Below are positions 20,108 to 28,877 of a stretch of DNA of 64,000 nucleotides, in pieces; the first letter of the stretch is position 1; every line of letters begins with the position of its first letter. Source of the DNA: Sediminicola sp963974715 (lineage in GTDB: Bacteria; Bacteroidota; Bacteroidia; Flavobacteriales; Flavobacteriaceae); the NCBI GenBank assembly GCA_963974715.1, contig CAXBDK010000004.1, forward strand, positions 1-64,000. The letters run 5' to 3'. The position numbers and the translations under genes were made by a program. Under the pieces are notes generated by a model. That model made no database searches and was not told the origin of the DNA. It saw only the letters and a program-made list of their open reading frames with translations.

Positions 20108-20134
20108 CCTTCTTCAGTTATTATCATGCCCTTT

Positions 20135-21022
20135 TTAAAAAAGGAACCTCAGCAGGAATTCGTTGGTGTTCCTGGCGCTGGCCAGTTCGCTGCGGGTGCT
20201 CACCTCGTAGGCGTAGCCGATCATCAGCCGCTTCTTGATCTTCAGGTTCACCAGCCCCGCAAAGGCGGCATCGGTCCGGTAGCTCCCCCCGATCTCGAAG
20301 TCGCCCCCGAAGGACAGCATGGTGTTCAGGTCCGCCGAGAACGGGGCGCCCTCCACGTACCTCGCCATGGCAGAGGGGCGCAGCAGCAGGTCGCTGCCCG
20401 CGTCCAGCACGAAGTCGTACCCCGCAGTGGCGTACAGGTGCGGCCGTGCCGTGGCCGCCGTCACGATCCCGTTGTCGTTGTCCGCACGTTCGGTGGACAG
20501 GATCCTGGGCACCGACACCGCAGCGTACCAGTCCATGCCCTTCAACAGCACCCCCGCCCCAACGTTCGGGTTGAAGTTGGAGATGCTCGCTATGTTCGGG
20601 TCAGACATCACGTTGTAGGTCTCCAGGCCGCCGGTGTTCACGCTGTAGAAGTTGCCCCCCGCCTTCAGCCCCAGGTACAGGTCCGTCATCTCCGACAGCT
20701 GCAGCCGGTACGAGAAGTCGACCCCCGTAAAGGTCTGGCTCTCCACGAAGGTGTTGCTGTTGTACACCGAGATGCCCAGCCCCACGTTGGCACCCAGGGA
20801 GGTCCCGAAGGACACCGCCTCCGCACTGGGGGCGTCCTTGATGCCCGTCCACTGCTGGCGGAAGGTCGTCGTTACCACCGTCTCCCCGTCCACCCCCACA
20901 TAGGCCGGGTTGTACACGTTCATATGGTACATGTAGTGGGTGATCACCCCTTCCTGTTGGGAATGGGCCGATGCGCAAAGTAACAAAAGGAAAGCTGCTA
21001 TGATCTTGTGTGTAAATTTCAT
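20135..21022 (-). CDS. PorP/SprF family type IX secretion-associated outer-membrane protein
   Basis: A 295-residue beta-barrel protein. After a signal peptide (FLLLLCASAHSQQ) comes the family motif YMYHMNVYNPAYVG; the core contains FRQQWTGIKDAP and the protein ends in aromatic FLLRFLF, an outer-membrane sorting signature. SprF-like proteins are encoded directly after large type B cargo and are needed for that cargo's surface export or anchoring. It follows the giant cargo gene by 31 bp. Base composition is odd: codon third positions are strongly G/C here, roughly 60% GC overall by eye against about 45% around it. Confidence 0.93.
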   Translation of the reverse strand: MKFTHKIIAAFLLLLCASAHSQQEGVITHYMYHMNVYNPAYVGVDGETVVTTTFRQQWTGIKDAPSAEAVSFGTSLGANVGLGISVYNSNTFVESQTFTGVDFSYRLQLSEMTDLYLGLKAGGNFYSVNTGGLETYNVMSDPNIASISNFNPNVGAGVLLKGMDWYAAVSVPRILSTERADNDNGIVTAATARPHLYATAGYDFVLDAGSDLLLRPSAMARYVEGAPFSADLNTMLSFGGDFEIGGSYRTDAAFAGLVNLKIKKRLMIGYAYEVSTRSELASARNTNEFLLRFLF

Positions 21023-21053
21023 CTTGGATATTTTGTTTGGTTATGGTTCTCGG

Positions 21054-24000
21054 TTATTTGGATGTGATATAGAGCCAGCCGTCGCTGTCCACCTTCCCGT
21101 CGCCCTCAAGGTCGATCTGGAAGTAGTAGGATCCCGCATCCGGCAGCTTATTGGACAAGTCTTTATATCTTCCGTCCCAATCGTTCTGGTAGTTCCTGGC
21201 CGAAAAGACCTCTTTGCCCCAGCTGTTGAACACCCTGACCAGCGAGTTGGGGTAGTTCTCTATATTGTGGATCGTCCAGGTATCGTTGATCCCGTCGCCA
21301 TCGGGCGTAAAGGCCTGTGCCACGTCCAGTACCACCGTATCGCACACATCGCCAAGGCCGTCCCTGTCGCGGTCCTCCTGTCCGGGATTGTGGGCAAGGG
21401 GACAGTTGTCAACGTCATCGGGCACGCCGTCGTTGTCATCATCGGTATCCTCCGCATCGCCAATGCCATCGCCATCGGTATCGCCCTGGTCGGGGTTGAA
21501 ATCATTAGGGGCATTGTCCACATCATCCGTAATACCGTCCGCATCGGTATCCTTCTGTGAGCCGGCACAGCCATTGGCATCCACATTGGCACCTACAGGG
21601 GTATCGGAACAGATATCCTCGCTATCCACCACCCCGTCCCCATCGGTATCGGGCCTGTCATTAAACGGATACTCATCCTCCTCATTGGGTATCCCATCAC
21701 CGTCGATATCCCCGTCCGCATTGTCACCGGTACCGTCCCCGTCCGTATCGGTATCCTCGGTCGGATCTTTAGGGAACGCATCCTGGTCGTCAGGGGTTCC
21801 ATCATTATCATCATCGGTATCCCCGTTATCGCCCGTTCCATCACCATCGGTGTCGGTGTCCTCGTTGGGATCTTTTGGAAAAGCGTCCCCGTCATCAGGG
21901 GTTCCGTCACCATCGTCATCGGTATCCTCGTTATCTCCTGTTCCATCGCCATCGGTATCGGTGTCCTCGTTGGGATCTTTTGGAAAAGCGTCCCCGTCAT
22001 CAGGGGTTCCGTCACCATCGTCATCGGTATCCTCGTTGTCGCCCATTCCATCGCCATCCGTATCGGTATCCTCGGTCGGATCTTTCGGGAAATCGTCCTC
22101 ATCGTCAGGGGTACCGTCATTATCATCATCGGTATCCTCGTTGTCGCCCGTTCCATCGCCATCGGTGTCGGTGTCCTCGTTGGGATCTTTCGGGAAGGCA
22201 TCCTGGTCGTCAGGGGTACCGTCATTATCGTCGTCGGTGTCCCCGTTATCCCCCGTTCCGTCACCATCCGTATCGGTATCCTCGGTCGGATCTTTCGGGA
22301 AATCGTCCTCGTCGTCAGGGGTACCGTCACCGTCATCATCGGTATCCTCGTTATCGCCCGTTCCATCGCCATCGGTGTCGGTGTCCTCGTTGGGATCTTT
22401 GGGGAAATCGTCCCCGTCGTCAGGGGTACCGTCATTATCGTCGTCGGTATCCTCGTTGTCTCCCGTTCCGTCCCCATCGGTATCGGTGTCCTCGGTCGGA
22501 TCCCTTGGGAAGTCATCCTCATCATTGGGAATTCCATCACCATCGATATCCGGATCTGTTTCATCCGGAACCCCATCACCGTCCATATCTTCCAAAGCGG
22601 TAATATCCAAGCTATAGGTTAAAACACTAAGAGCATCTGCTTGATCTTTCACCTTAAAACCAAAAGAAGCATAATCGGCTGCAAATTCGCCCGTTGCGGT
22701 GGTAAAGGTCAATAAGGTAACATCATCTATCAAATCGTTAAGCGCCACCGGATTTCCATCATATAATAGTGTACCCTTGGCAGGCATCGATATGATCTGA
22801 ATGCCATTAAAGCCATCCCCGGCATCCACATCGTTAAATGTAAAATCACTTGGGGAAAAAGCGGTGGGCACATCCTCCACCACGTCCATGGCCACATCGC
22901 CCCCTGTAGGTAGGTCGTTGACGGGGTTTACGTTAAAGGTGACCGTTACGGTCTCCGAAAAAGAAACCTCATCCTCAAAATTATAGGTAAAGGAGTCCGA
23001 TGTTTGCTCATCCCCGTTCTGCCCATAGGTAAAGGTACCATCCGAATTGAAGGTAAAATGGGAAGCATGGTCAGGCCCATCCACTAAATGGTACAGACGA
23101 TCGTCCTCATCCACTTCAATGTCATTAAGGGAAACGTCCCCATTCAAGGTCCCGTTTTCATCTACATCAAAACTGTCGGCAACCGCAATTGGAGCGTCAT
23201 CAACAGGTTGGATCGAAATGGTAATATCGGCGGAGGAACTTTCACCTGCCTGTTCTATGGTATAGGTTACCGTATCGGTACCAAATTCGTTTTCATTGGG
23301 TGTATACACTACCTTGTTGTCTTCCACAACGGCGGTACCCTTGGTACCCTGAACGGTTATGGTAATGGTGGGAACATTGCCTAGATCGTATTTATCGTTG
23401 AACAATATTTCTATAGGGTCTGATTCCGTTTCCTCATCCGTAAGCGCCAGATCATCCACTGCGGTCAGGATCAGGGTAACATCATAGGGACCAAAGGAAG
23501 CGGTTCCCAAATTTCCGGCATTGTCCTTTACCTGTGCGTGAATATACCAGCCATTTCCCCCGGAAGGAAAGGTAATCTCCTTTGTTTGGCCATTGCTCCA
23601 TGATCTCCAGCTTGTGGCATCATTTGCAGGAGCTGAGTTGTTTTGGGTGATGGCATAACGTTGTACATCAAAACCGCTGCCGGAGGTCTCGTCCAAAAAG
23701 GCCAATACCACAATATCCTCGGTATCAACGGCCCCACTGGCGGGAGTAGCGGTTACCGTAGGGGGCACACTGTCATCTATGACGGTAAGGGTCCTGTAAA
23801 AAGGAAGGGACCAAACCCCGGAATCGGTACGCGTTCTCAGACTGATGATATATTCCGCGCTTTCGGTGTTATATGCCGAGAAATCCGTAAGTGGCGCACC
23901 TGAGTTATAAATTTGCGTATCGGTCGGATTTCCATCGACATCATAGACCCTTTTGGTAACGATCCATTCTTCCGTATCCAAGGTCCTGGCATAAGGGTCT

Positions 24001-25889
24001 ACCGAATTGTTGTCCACTGTAATGGTCATGGCCCCGGAATAGGTGGTAAGCACATCGGGACTGATATTGAACTGTGCCAATGGCAAGTCTTCAGTTCCTG
24101 CCGTAGCTGCCGATTTTTCGACAAAAATACTGCTTGGGCTGCTCCATACACCTTGATGGTCCCGTACACGCTGCATGATCAAATATTCCCCATCGGCGAC
24201 CGAATTTTTATCGAACTGTCCTATGTTCCAATCATTTGTGGTCTGTGCATCCACGGGTTTCCATTTCCATTCGGTCTCGGCAATACCGTTATTGGCACCC
24301 CCGTCAAGATCATAGGAAGTATCGTTGATCAGGCCCGAATTGGCGCTATAGGTAAAACTGGCCACTGGTTTTCTATGGAAATACAACGTGGTAGGTGCCG
24401 TAGGAAGGTCCTCAAAGGTGAAGGAATATTTCCCCGTCTTGTTATACAGTTCGGGAACATCTTCCAAGTAGAGCCCATCCCATGAAACCTTTCCATTGTC
24501 ATTTGGAAAATATGTTTCGTCATGGGCAATTTTCCATCTCCCTGCCGGATAACTGGCATTGGCCGTGTTGGATTTTAATTGAGCGGGATTTACATCTATT
24601 TCCACGGAGATGCCCGCAATAAAATAATTGCCTTCGCTAATGGTCCCAATCTGGTACTGTTCAAAAATATACTGTGCAATCTGATCCACCGAACTGGCGT
24701 AAGAGCTCACGTCCCTGTTTACAAAAGTTCCCTGTGTGTTGTTCTGGGCCACAAAGCGCTCAAATTGTGCTTGGTTGGCATTTACGCCCCATCCAAGGTA
24801 ATGGATATCCTCATTAATGGTCCTCATTAAGATTTCGGAAAGATCACTGTCATCTTCAAAATCGGCCACCTCCAAGTCGTCCAGGTTAACGTTAAAACGA
24901 AGGGCCTTGTTACGCCATTGTGGCTCCCTTAATACATCCTTAAAAGCACGAAGCGACAATTTGGTAATCTCTATATCCTTAAAATAAGCACCGGACTGTT
25001 CGTGTACATAAAAGCCATAACTTCCACTGGAGTGACTGGCATCCGTAACATCGAATGATTGAATCCAATCGGTACCTGCATTGCCCCCGCCCCCCCGGCG
25101 GGATACCTTTATCTGGTCATTGGACATTTCAATCTTGAAATCGATCTGCTGTCCGTCATAATAAGCGGCGAACATATCCGTCCTACTGGAATTCCAATTG
25201 ATCGGCAGATTGGCTCTTGCACTATTGGTATTTACCGCCAATATTGTAGTCACCCCATTTTGCACCTTTAAAATAGCCTCTGCGGGATAACCATCCCCAT
25301 TGGCATAATTCATAAGGTTTCCACAGGCTGTATGGTTATCGATAATATAGGCATAAAAATTCTGGTTGTCCACCTTACGGAAAATAAATCCCACTTCTGC
25401 ATGGGCACCAGGTGCCCCGTTCAGTCCAAATGTGGCGGAAATGGTACCATCGGAAATATCGCCTGTGGGATCGTACATCGCATACCCATAGCCATTATAT
25501 CTGCTTACATAATCTGCCGATATACTGTTCGTTCCGGCATCAAATGAAAAATAGTTGCCGGCATACGAACTGTGCACAGGAGGTTCCGTACCGTTAAAGT
25601 TCATTTTGTTCCAACTATTGAAAATCTCACTTGCATCGGCCTGATCCGAGGAAATGGAACTACGTTGGAAAGCCTCTACCCTTAATTTCCCCAAGGGAAT
25701 TCCTTTGCTATGCATAGATTGTTCCAAATCGGCCTCGAAGGTACTGAGGTCTACATTTGCGGAGCCAACGGTCAACATCACATCTATGTTGGGTCCTTGT
25801 TGTACGGTCATCCCCACACTCTGGGCAAAAGTGCTCCCAAAATGGCATAGAAAGACCATTACGACGAATCGTTTTAAAAAATTCTTCAT
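21054..25889 (-). CDS. Giant type IX secreted surface protein with TSP3 repeats and type B sorting domain
   Basis: A 1611-residue protein. It has a signal peptide (VVMVFLCHFGSTFA), then a lectin-like beta region (about 85-320) with HAEVGFIFRKVDNQNFYAYI, an unrecognised segment to about 500, PKD/Ig-like modules (500-800), cadherin/VCBS-like repeats each starting near AVDD/ADSFDVDENG (800-1095), and a long aspartate-rich thrombospondin type 3-like calcium-binding region (about 1100-1510). It ends in the gliding-motility-associated type B sorting domain (AFTPDGDGINDTW, VRVFNSWGKEVF, GSYYFQIDLEGDG). It should be exported by the type IX system with the PorP/SprF protein downstream, probably as an adhesin or extracellular scaffold. 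DUF4347 lies 13 bp upstream. Confidence 0.9.
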   Translation of the reverse strand: MKNFLKRFVVMVFLCHFGSTFAQSVGMTVQQGPNIDVMLTVGSANVDLSTFEADLEQSMHSKGIPLGKLRVEAFQRSSISSDQADASEIFNSWNKMNFNGTEPPVHSSYAGNYFSFDAGTNSISADYVSRYNGYGYAMYDPTGDISDGTISATFGLNGAPGAHAEVGFIFRKVDNQNFYAYIIDNHTACGNLMNYANGDGYPAEAILKVQNGVTTILAVNTNSARANLPINWNSSRTDMFAAYYDGQQIDFKIEMSNDQIKVSRRGGGGNAGTDWIQSFDVTDASHSSGSYGFYVHEQSGAYFKDIEITKLSLRAFKDVLREPQWRNKALRFNVNLDDLEVADFEDDSDLSEILMRTINEDIHYLGWGVNANQAQFERFVAQNNTQGTFVNRDVSSYASSVDQIAQYIFEQYQIGTISEGNYFIAGISVEIDVNPAQLKSNTANASYPAGRWKIAHDETYFPNDNGKVSWDGLYLEDVPELYNKTGKYSFTFEDLPTAPTTLYFHRKPVASFTYSANSGLINDTSYDLDGGANNGIAETEWKWKPVDAQTTNDWNIGQFDKNSVADGEYLIMQRVRDHQGVWSSPSSIFVEKSAATAGTEDLPLAQFNISPDVLTTYSGAMTITVDNNSVDPYARTLDTEEWIVTKRVYDVDGNPTDTQIYNSGAPLTDFSAYNTESAEYIISLRTRTDSGVWSLPFYRTLTVIDDSVPPTVTATPASGAVDTEDIVVLAFLDETSGSGFDVQRYAITQNNSAPANDATSWRSWSNGQTKEITFPSGGNGWYIHAQVKDNAGNLGTASFGPYDVTLILTAVDDLALTDEETESDPIEILFNDKYDLGNVPTITITVQGTKGTAVVEDNKVVYTPNENEFGTDTVTYTIEQAGESSSADITISIQPVDDAPIAVADSFDVDENGTLNGDVSLNDIEVDEDDRLYHLVDGPDHASHFTFNSDGTFTYGQNGDEQTSDSFTYNFEDEVSFSETVTVTFNVNPVNDLPTGGDVAMDVVEDVPTAFSPSDFTFNDVDAGDGFNGIQIISMPAKGTLLYDGNPVALNDLIDDVTLLTFTTATGEFAADYASFGFKVKDQADALSVLTYSLDITALEDMDGDGVPDETDPDIDGDGIPNDEDDFPRDPTEDTDTDGDGTGDNEDTDDDNDGTPDDGDDFPKDPNEDTDTDGDGTGDNEDTDDDGDGTPDDEDDFPKDPTEDTDTDGDGTGDNGDTDDDNDGTPDDQDAFPKDPNEDTDTDGDGTGDNEDTDDDNDGTPDDEDDFPKDPTEDTDTDGDGMGDNEDTDDDGDGTPDDGDAFPKDPNEDTDTDGDGTGDNEDTDDDGDGTPDDGDAFPKDPNEDTDTDGDGTGDNGDTDDDNDGTPDDQDAFPKDPTEDTDTDGDGTGDNADGDIDGDGIPNEEDEYPFNDRPDTDGDGVVDSEDICSDTPVGANVDANGCAGSQKDTDADGITDDVDNAPNDFNPDQGDTDGDGIGDAEDTDDDNDGVPDDVDNCPLAHNPGQEDRDRDGLGDVCDTVVLDVAQAFTPDGDGINDTWTIHNIENYPNSLVRVFNSWGKEVFSARNYQNDWDGRYKDLSNKLPDAGSYYFQIDLEGDGKVDSDGWLYITSK
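21720..22550 (-). repeat. 105-bp tandem repeats encoding 35-residue calcium-binding units
   Basis: Seven full and one partial in-frame copies of a 105-bp unit lie inside the giant cargo gene. Each encodes DTDTDGDGTGDN, EDTDDDNDGTPDD and a linker such as GDDFPKDPNE. Copies differ by few bases; the two around 21867 and 21972 share long identical stretches. Linkers alternate between PNE and PTE and between DD, DA and QDA, suggesting past duplication of two-unit blocks. Copy number is likely to vary between strains. Confidence 0.9.
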
Positions 25890-25902
25890 GGTATGGAATA
25901 GT

Positions 25903-26451
25903 TTAGTTTGTAAAAATTGGACCTACGGTAGGTTGGTCCAGTGTGGTAAAGTTGAAGTCAAAATTTTCATCAAAGACACCTGTGCACCCTGTAGCAGCAG
26001 CTATATTAAAATATGTCCTATTACCCAATTCCTTTATCAGGTCCAATCCTTCCGGGCTGGAAGGCAAGTTACAGCTGTAAAGTAGGAGTTGGTAATGGAT
26101 GCCCTTATAAAGCCCTTCCAACATCGCCAGTTCAAATTCTGAAGCTACGGTATCGGTATTATATTCGATGCCGCCCATCAAGAGGGAATTATGTCCCGAC
26201 TCCGCAAAAAGATGAATGTTTTTCAAATCGGGATTCAATGTCATTTTCTCCCGAATGTCCTTCCATGGATTTGAGGTGGTCTTTAGGTAAAGAACGAGTG
26301 TGCCATAAGGAAGTTTGGAAAGCACTTCCTCTTTTTGGGCAAAAGCCTGATCGATCACTACCAAATTATTGGCCTGTGAAAAAGCCATGCCGTTCCCCAA
26401 AAGAAAGAGGAGGAGAAACAGAGGTACAATGTGGTGAATTTTTACTTTCAT
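25903..26451 (-). CDS. Stand-alone DUF4347 protein, secreted
   Basis: A protein of 182 residues with a signal peptide (LFLLLFLLGNGMAFSQ). The mature part matches the DUF4347 pattern: VVIDQAF, a central IHLFAESGHNS (His87), then LLLYSCNLPSSPEGLDLI (Cys127) and AAATGCTG. In most bacteria DUF4347 is the first domain of giant cadherin/VCBS proteins; here it is a separate gene 13 bp upstream of such a giant. The SGH / YxCN arrangement resembles the His-Cys dyad of clan CD (caspase-like) peptidases, so a processing protease or an inactive relative is possible. Function is unproven. Confidence 0.8.
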   Translation of the reverse strand: MKVKIHHIVPLFLLLFLLGNGMAFSQANNLVVIDQAFAQKEEVLSKLPYGTLVLYLKTTSNPWKDIREKMTLNPDLKNIHLFAESGHNSLLMGGIEYNTDTVASEFELAMLEGLYKGIHYQLLLYSCNLPSSPEGLDLIKELGNRTYFNIAAATGCTGVFDENFDFNFTTLDQPTVGPIFTN

Positions 26452-26950
26452 AAAATTGGTTTGAAGGTTTGTGATTTGATTTTAATAATAGGAATTGAAA
26501 ATTGGTCAATTAAGATCATGAACTATCTGTGGTATTTTTCCCCATGTAATTGTTTGTTTCGCAAAATAACGGGGTAAGAATAATTGTAGTATTTAAAATC
26601 TTGGGGAGTCTTGACATTTGTCAAGTTACTCCTACATTTTTGGGTAAATGGACCGATAAAACCGCACTTTAGCGATGATTTGATAAGCTGTCCCACAAAA
26701 AAATTAGGAAATTGCCCGATCAAAAGTAGGACTGTTTGGGATTGGTCCAACTTCAGGAGGACGTATTTTTAAAGGGGATAAATAAATTCACCAATGGTAA
26801 AAGGGTCGGTTACCACCCACTTTTAAATGGAACCAATACCATAAACCGAAGGATTGCCCTAAAGTAGGAGATTGGAAACGATGCCATATAAAAAATCTGG
26901 CCGGCCCTTACAAAAATGGGGCAATCAGGAAATCACAAGGTTTGTATCTA
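26452..26950. other. Intergenic region with a Crp-like palindrome, no gene seen
   Basis: This AT-rich 499-bp gap lies between the DUF4347 operon start and the 3' end of the Crp/Fnr gene, both on the minus strand. No frame looks coding. It should hold the operon promoter. The notable element is the palindrome at 26610-26625. Confidence 0.6.
26605..26632. promoter_or_regulatory. Crp/Fnr-type palindrome upstream of the DUF4347 operon
   Basis: CTTGACATTTGTCAAG (26610-26625) is a perfect inverted repeat with 7-bp arms. Its core TTGAC-N4-GTCAA has exactly the 5-4-5 geometry of Crp/Fnr sites. Flanking GGAGT (26605-26609) and ACTCC (26628-26632) extend the symmetry after a 2-base offset. It is about 160 bp upstream of the DUF4347 start, next to a Crp/Fnr-family gene. 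There is no following T-run, so a terminator is less likely. Confidence 0.5.
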
Positions 26951-27571
26951 TCAATCGGTGGCATTTGATCTGAGCGTTCTGGCATGTTCGTTCATTATCC
27001 GGGAAAGGGTCTCAGGTCGCATGGCAAGGAGGGAAGCCAGATATTTTTTAGGAATGCGATGGATGATCTTTGGATCCGTACCTTCAAAATATTGGTTCCA
27101 TCTATTCTGCGCATTGGGAATTCTTGCCATATAGGCCCTGTTTTCGGCATGCATATAATATTCTTCCATCATATAGCGGTTCATTTCCCGCATTTCGGCA
27201 AAGTGTTTTAGGGCATAGTGAAAATCGTCATATTCCAGGTATTCACAATAGGTATCCTCAAGGGCTTGAATATTCTCGCGAGCCGGTTCGTTCCGAAAGA
27301 ACCCGGTAATGGAAGTGAAAATTTCATTATCCGAACTTATCCAAGTAGTGATATCGTTCGAGGCACTGATAAAATAGCCCCTTACCAATCCTTTTTTGAT
27401 CACATATAATTTATTGCATAGCTCTCCCTGATTGCAGATTACCTGATTTTTTTGGTAGGATACACTTTTGATCTTATCCACCAAAAAAGCCTTAAGGGCT
27501 GGGGATAGTGGTACAATTGAATTTAAATAAATTACAATAAAAAGGTTTTTGTGTACGTCTTTATTGGACAT
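26951..27571 (-). CDS. Crp/Fnr-family transcriptional regulator
   Basis: A protein of 206 residues with an N-terminal cyclic-nucleotide-binding-like barrel (YQKNQVICNQGELCNKLYVIKKGLVRGYF) and a C-terminal winged helix (RIPKKYLASLLAMRPETLSRIM). It lacks both the Fnr iron-sulphur cysteine cluster and the clear cAMP phosphate-binding RSA motif, as is usual for the flavobacterial branch, so its ligand is unknown. It stands alone, oriented toward the DUF4347 operon, and could control it through the palindrome at 26610. Confidence 0.9.
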   Translation of the reverse strand: MSNKDVHKNLFIVIYLNSIVPLSPALKAFLVDKIKSVSYQKNQVICNQGELCNKLYVIKKGLVRGYFISASNDITTWISSDNEIFTSITGFFRNEPARENIQALEDTYCEYLEYDDFHYALKHFAEMREMNRYMMEEYYMHAENRAYMARIPNAQNRWNQYFEGTDPKIIHRIPKKYLASLLAMRPETLSRIMNEHARTLRSNATD

Positions 27572-27788
27572 GCCGGATACTTAAAGGTTGTGGTTGCCCA
27601 AAAATAAAAAAATCTCAACGTTATGCGTCCCAAACCTTGCCATAGTGTCAATATTTTATCGGAATTCATTAATTTTGGGTATTTTCATGGCTTAATTCCA
27701 TCAAAAAATTTCATAATCGGCATTTGCACTGCAAGGGATTGCATCGGTCCCACTATTATCAAAAGCCCATGCCCCATCAAATACTGTT

Positions 27789-28877
27789 ATGACACAGGTA
27801 GAGGAAAAATTACAGGAGCGGATCAAGGAGCTTACCTGTTTGTACGAGGTAACCTCCATTATTGCCAATTGTGATTATGATCAGTTGGAAACTTCCCTGG
27901 AAGCGATCATCCTTTGCCTTAAAAGGGCATGGCGGTACAATAACGATACATTTGTCCACCTACGTTCGGGCACCTACGATCTTAGCACCCATAGCCGTGC
28001 CTCGCAATTCGTTTTCCTGACAGCCCCTATTAAGGTCTTCAACCAGAAAGAGGGTGCCATAAAGGTGGGTTACCCTTCAGAACGGTATGCAGAGTCCGAT
28101 TTTCTTGAAGAGGAGCAGTTATTGCTCAACAATGTGTGCGCTGCAGTGGGGAACCTTATGGAACGGAAGCAGATCCGTGAAAACGAGCTGGCCCTAAAGA
28201 AAAAAATGGAACAGTCCGACCGACTGGCGATCCTCGGTGAAATAACCGCCGGGATAGCACATGAACTGAATACGCCCTTGGCCAATATCCTTGGCTTTGC
28301 CGAGCTAATGAAGGCTCGGGTGAAGGATCCCAAATTGGCCCGGGACCTGGAAAAGATAGTGGACAGTGCCCTTTTCTCCCGAGAGGTGGTAAAAAAACTG
28401 ATGTTCTTCGCCTGCGGGATGCCACAACATATGGGACAGGTAGACGTAAACCAGATCCTTAAAAACGTGCTGAACCTTTTGGAACCCACCTTTAAAAAAA
28501 ACAAGGTAGAACATACCCTACTGGTAAACAGGGAATCCATTTCGATGAAGGCCGACAACATACAGCTTACGCAAGTTTTGTTCAACATTATCATGAACGC
28601 CGTCTATTATACCCCAGAAGGCGGCAAGATTGCCATTGAGGTCATTGACACCGACCAAAATGTACGGATAAAAGTGGCCGATGAGGGTCCCGGGATCGCA
28701 AAGAAACACCGGGAAAAAATCTTTGAGCCTTTTTTTACCACTAAACCGGTCGGACAGGGAAATGGACTGGGATTAAGCGTGGTACATGGCATCATCAACA
28801 GCCATAAAGGAAAAATAGTCTTTACTGCCAATTCCCCCAAAGGGGCCATCTGTACTATGGATTTTCCAAAACTATGA
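27789..28877 (+). CDS. Soluble sensor histidine kinase (GAF-like sensor)
   Basis: A 362-residue kinase with no membrane segment, hence a cytoplasmic sensor. It begins with a coiled-coil start (EEKLQERIKELTCLYEV), a GAF-like domain (about 20-125), a second coiled coil, and a HisKA domain with phospho-acceptor His158 (GEITAGIAHELNTPLANILG). The HATPase domain carries N-box FNIIMNAVYYTPEGG, G1 DEGPGIA, F-box FEPFFTTK and G2 GNGLGLSVV. It overlaps the response-regulator gene by 4 bp (ATGA), so the two are translationally coupled partners. Confidence 0.92.
   Translation: MTQVEEKLQERIKELTCLYEVTSIIANCDYDQLETSLEAIILCLKRAWRYNNDTFVHLRSGTYDLSTHSRASQFVFLTAPIKVFNQKEGAIKVGYPSERYAESDFLEEEQLLLNNVCAAVGNLMERKQIRENELALKKKMEQSDRLAILGEITAGIAHELNTPLANILGFAELMKARVKDPKLARDLEKIVDSALFSREVVKKLMFFACGMPQHMGQVDVNQILKNVLNLLEPTFKKNKVEHTLLVNRESISMKADNIQLTQVLFNIIMNAVYYTPEGGKIAIEVIDTDQNVRIKVADEGPGIAKKHREKIFEPFFTTKPVGQGNGLGLSVVHGIINSHKGKIVFTANSPKGAICTMDFPKL

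Noticed and set aside
20096..20983. Plus-strand frame of 295 residues across porP
   Set aside because: It is an artefact of high GC on the strand opposite a clear PorP/SprF gene; Arg/His/Val-rich with no recognisable motif.
21720..22550. CRISPR-like regular repetition
   Set aside because: The units are 105 bp, contiguous, in frame and without unique spacers; they encode calcium-binding repeats.
21265..22617. Long plus-strand frame of 450 residues rich in Ser/Pro
   Set aside because: It is the antisense of the 105-bp repeats of the giant cargo gene; its repeat pattern simply mirrors the real frame.
26523..26750. 75-residue minus-strand frame upstream of the DUF4347 gene
   Set aside because: It spans the Crp-like palindrome, has a random composition and no conserved pattern.
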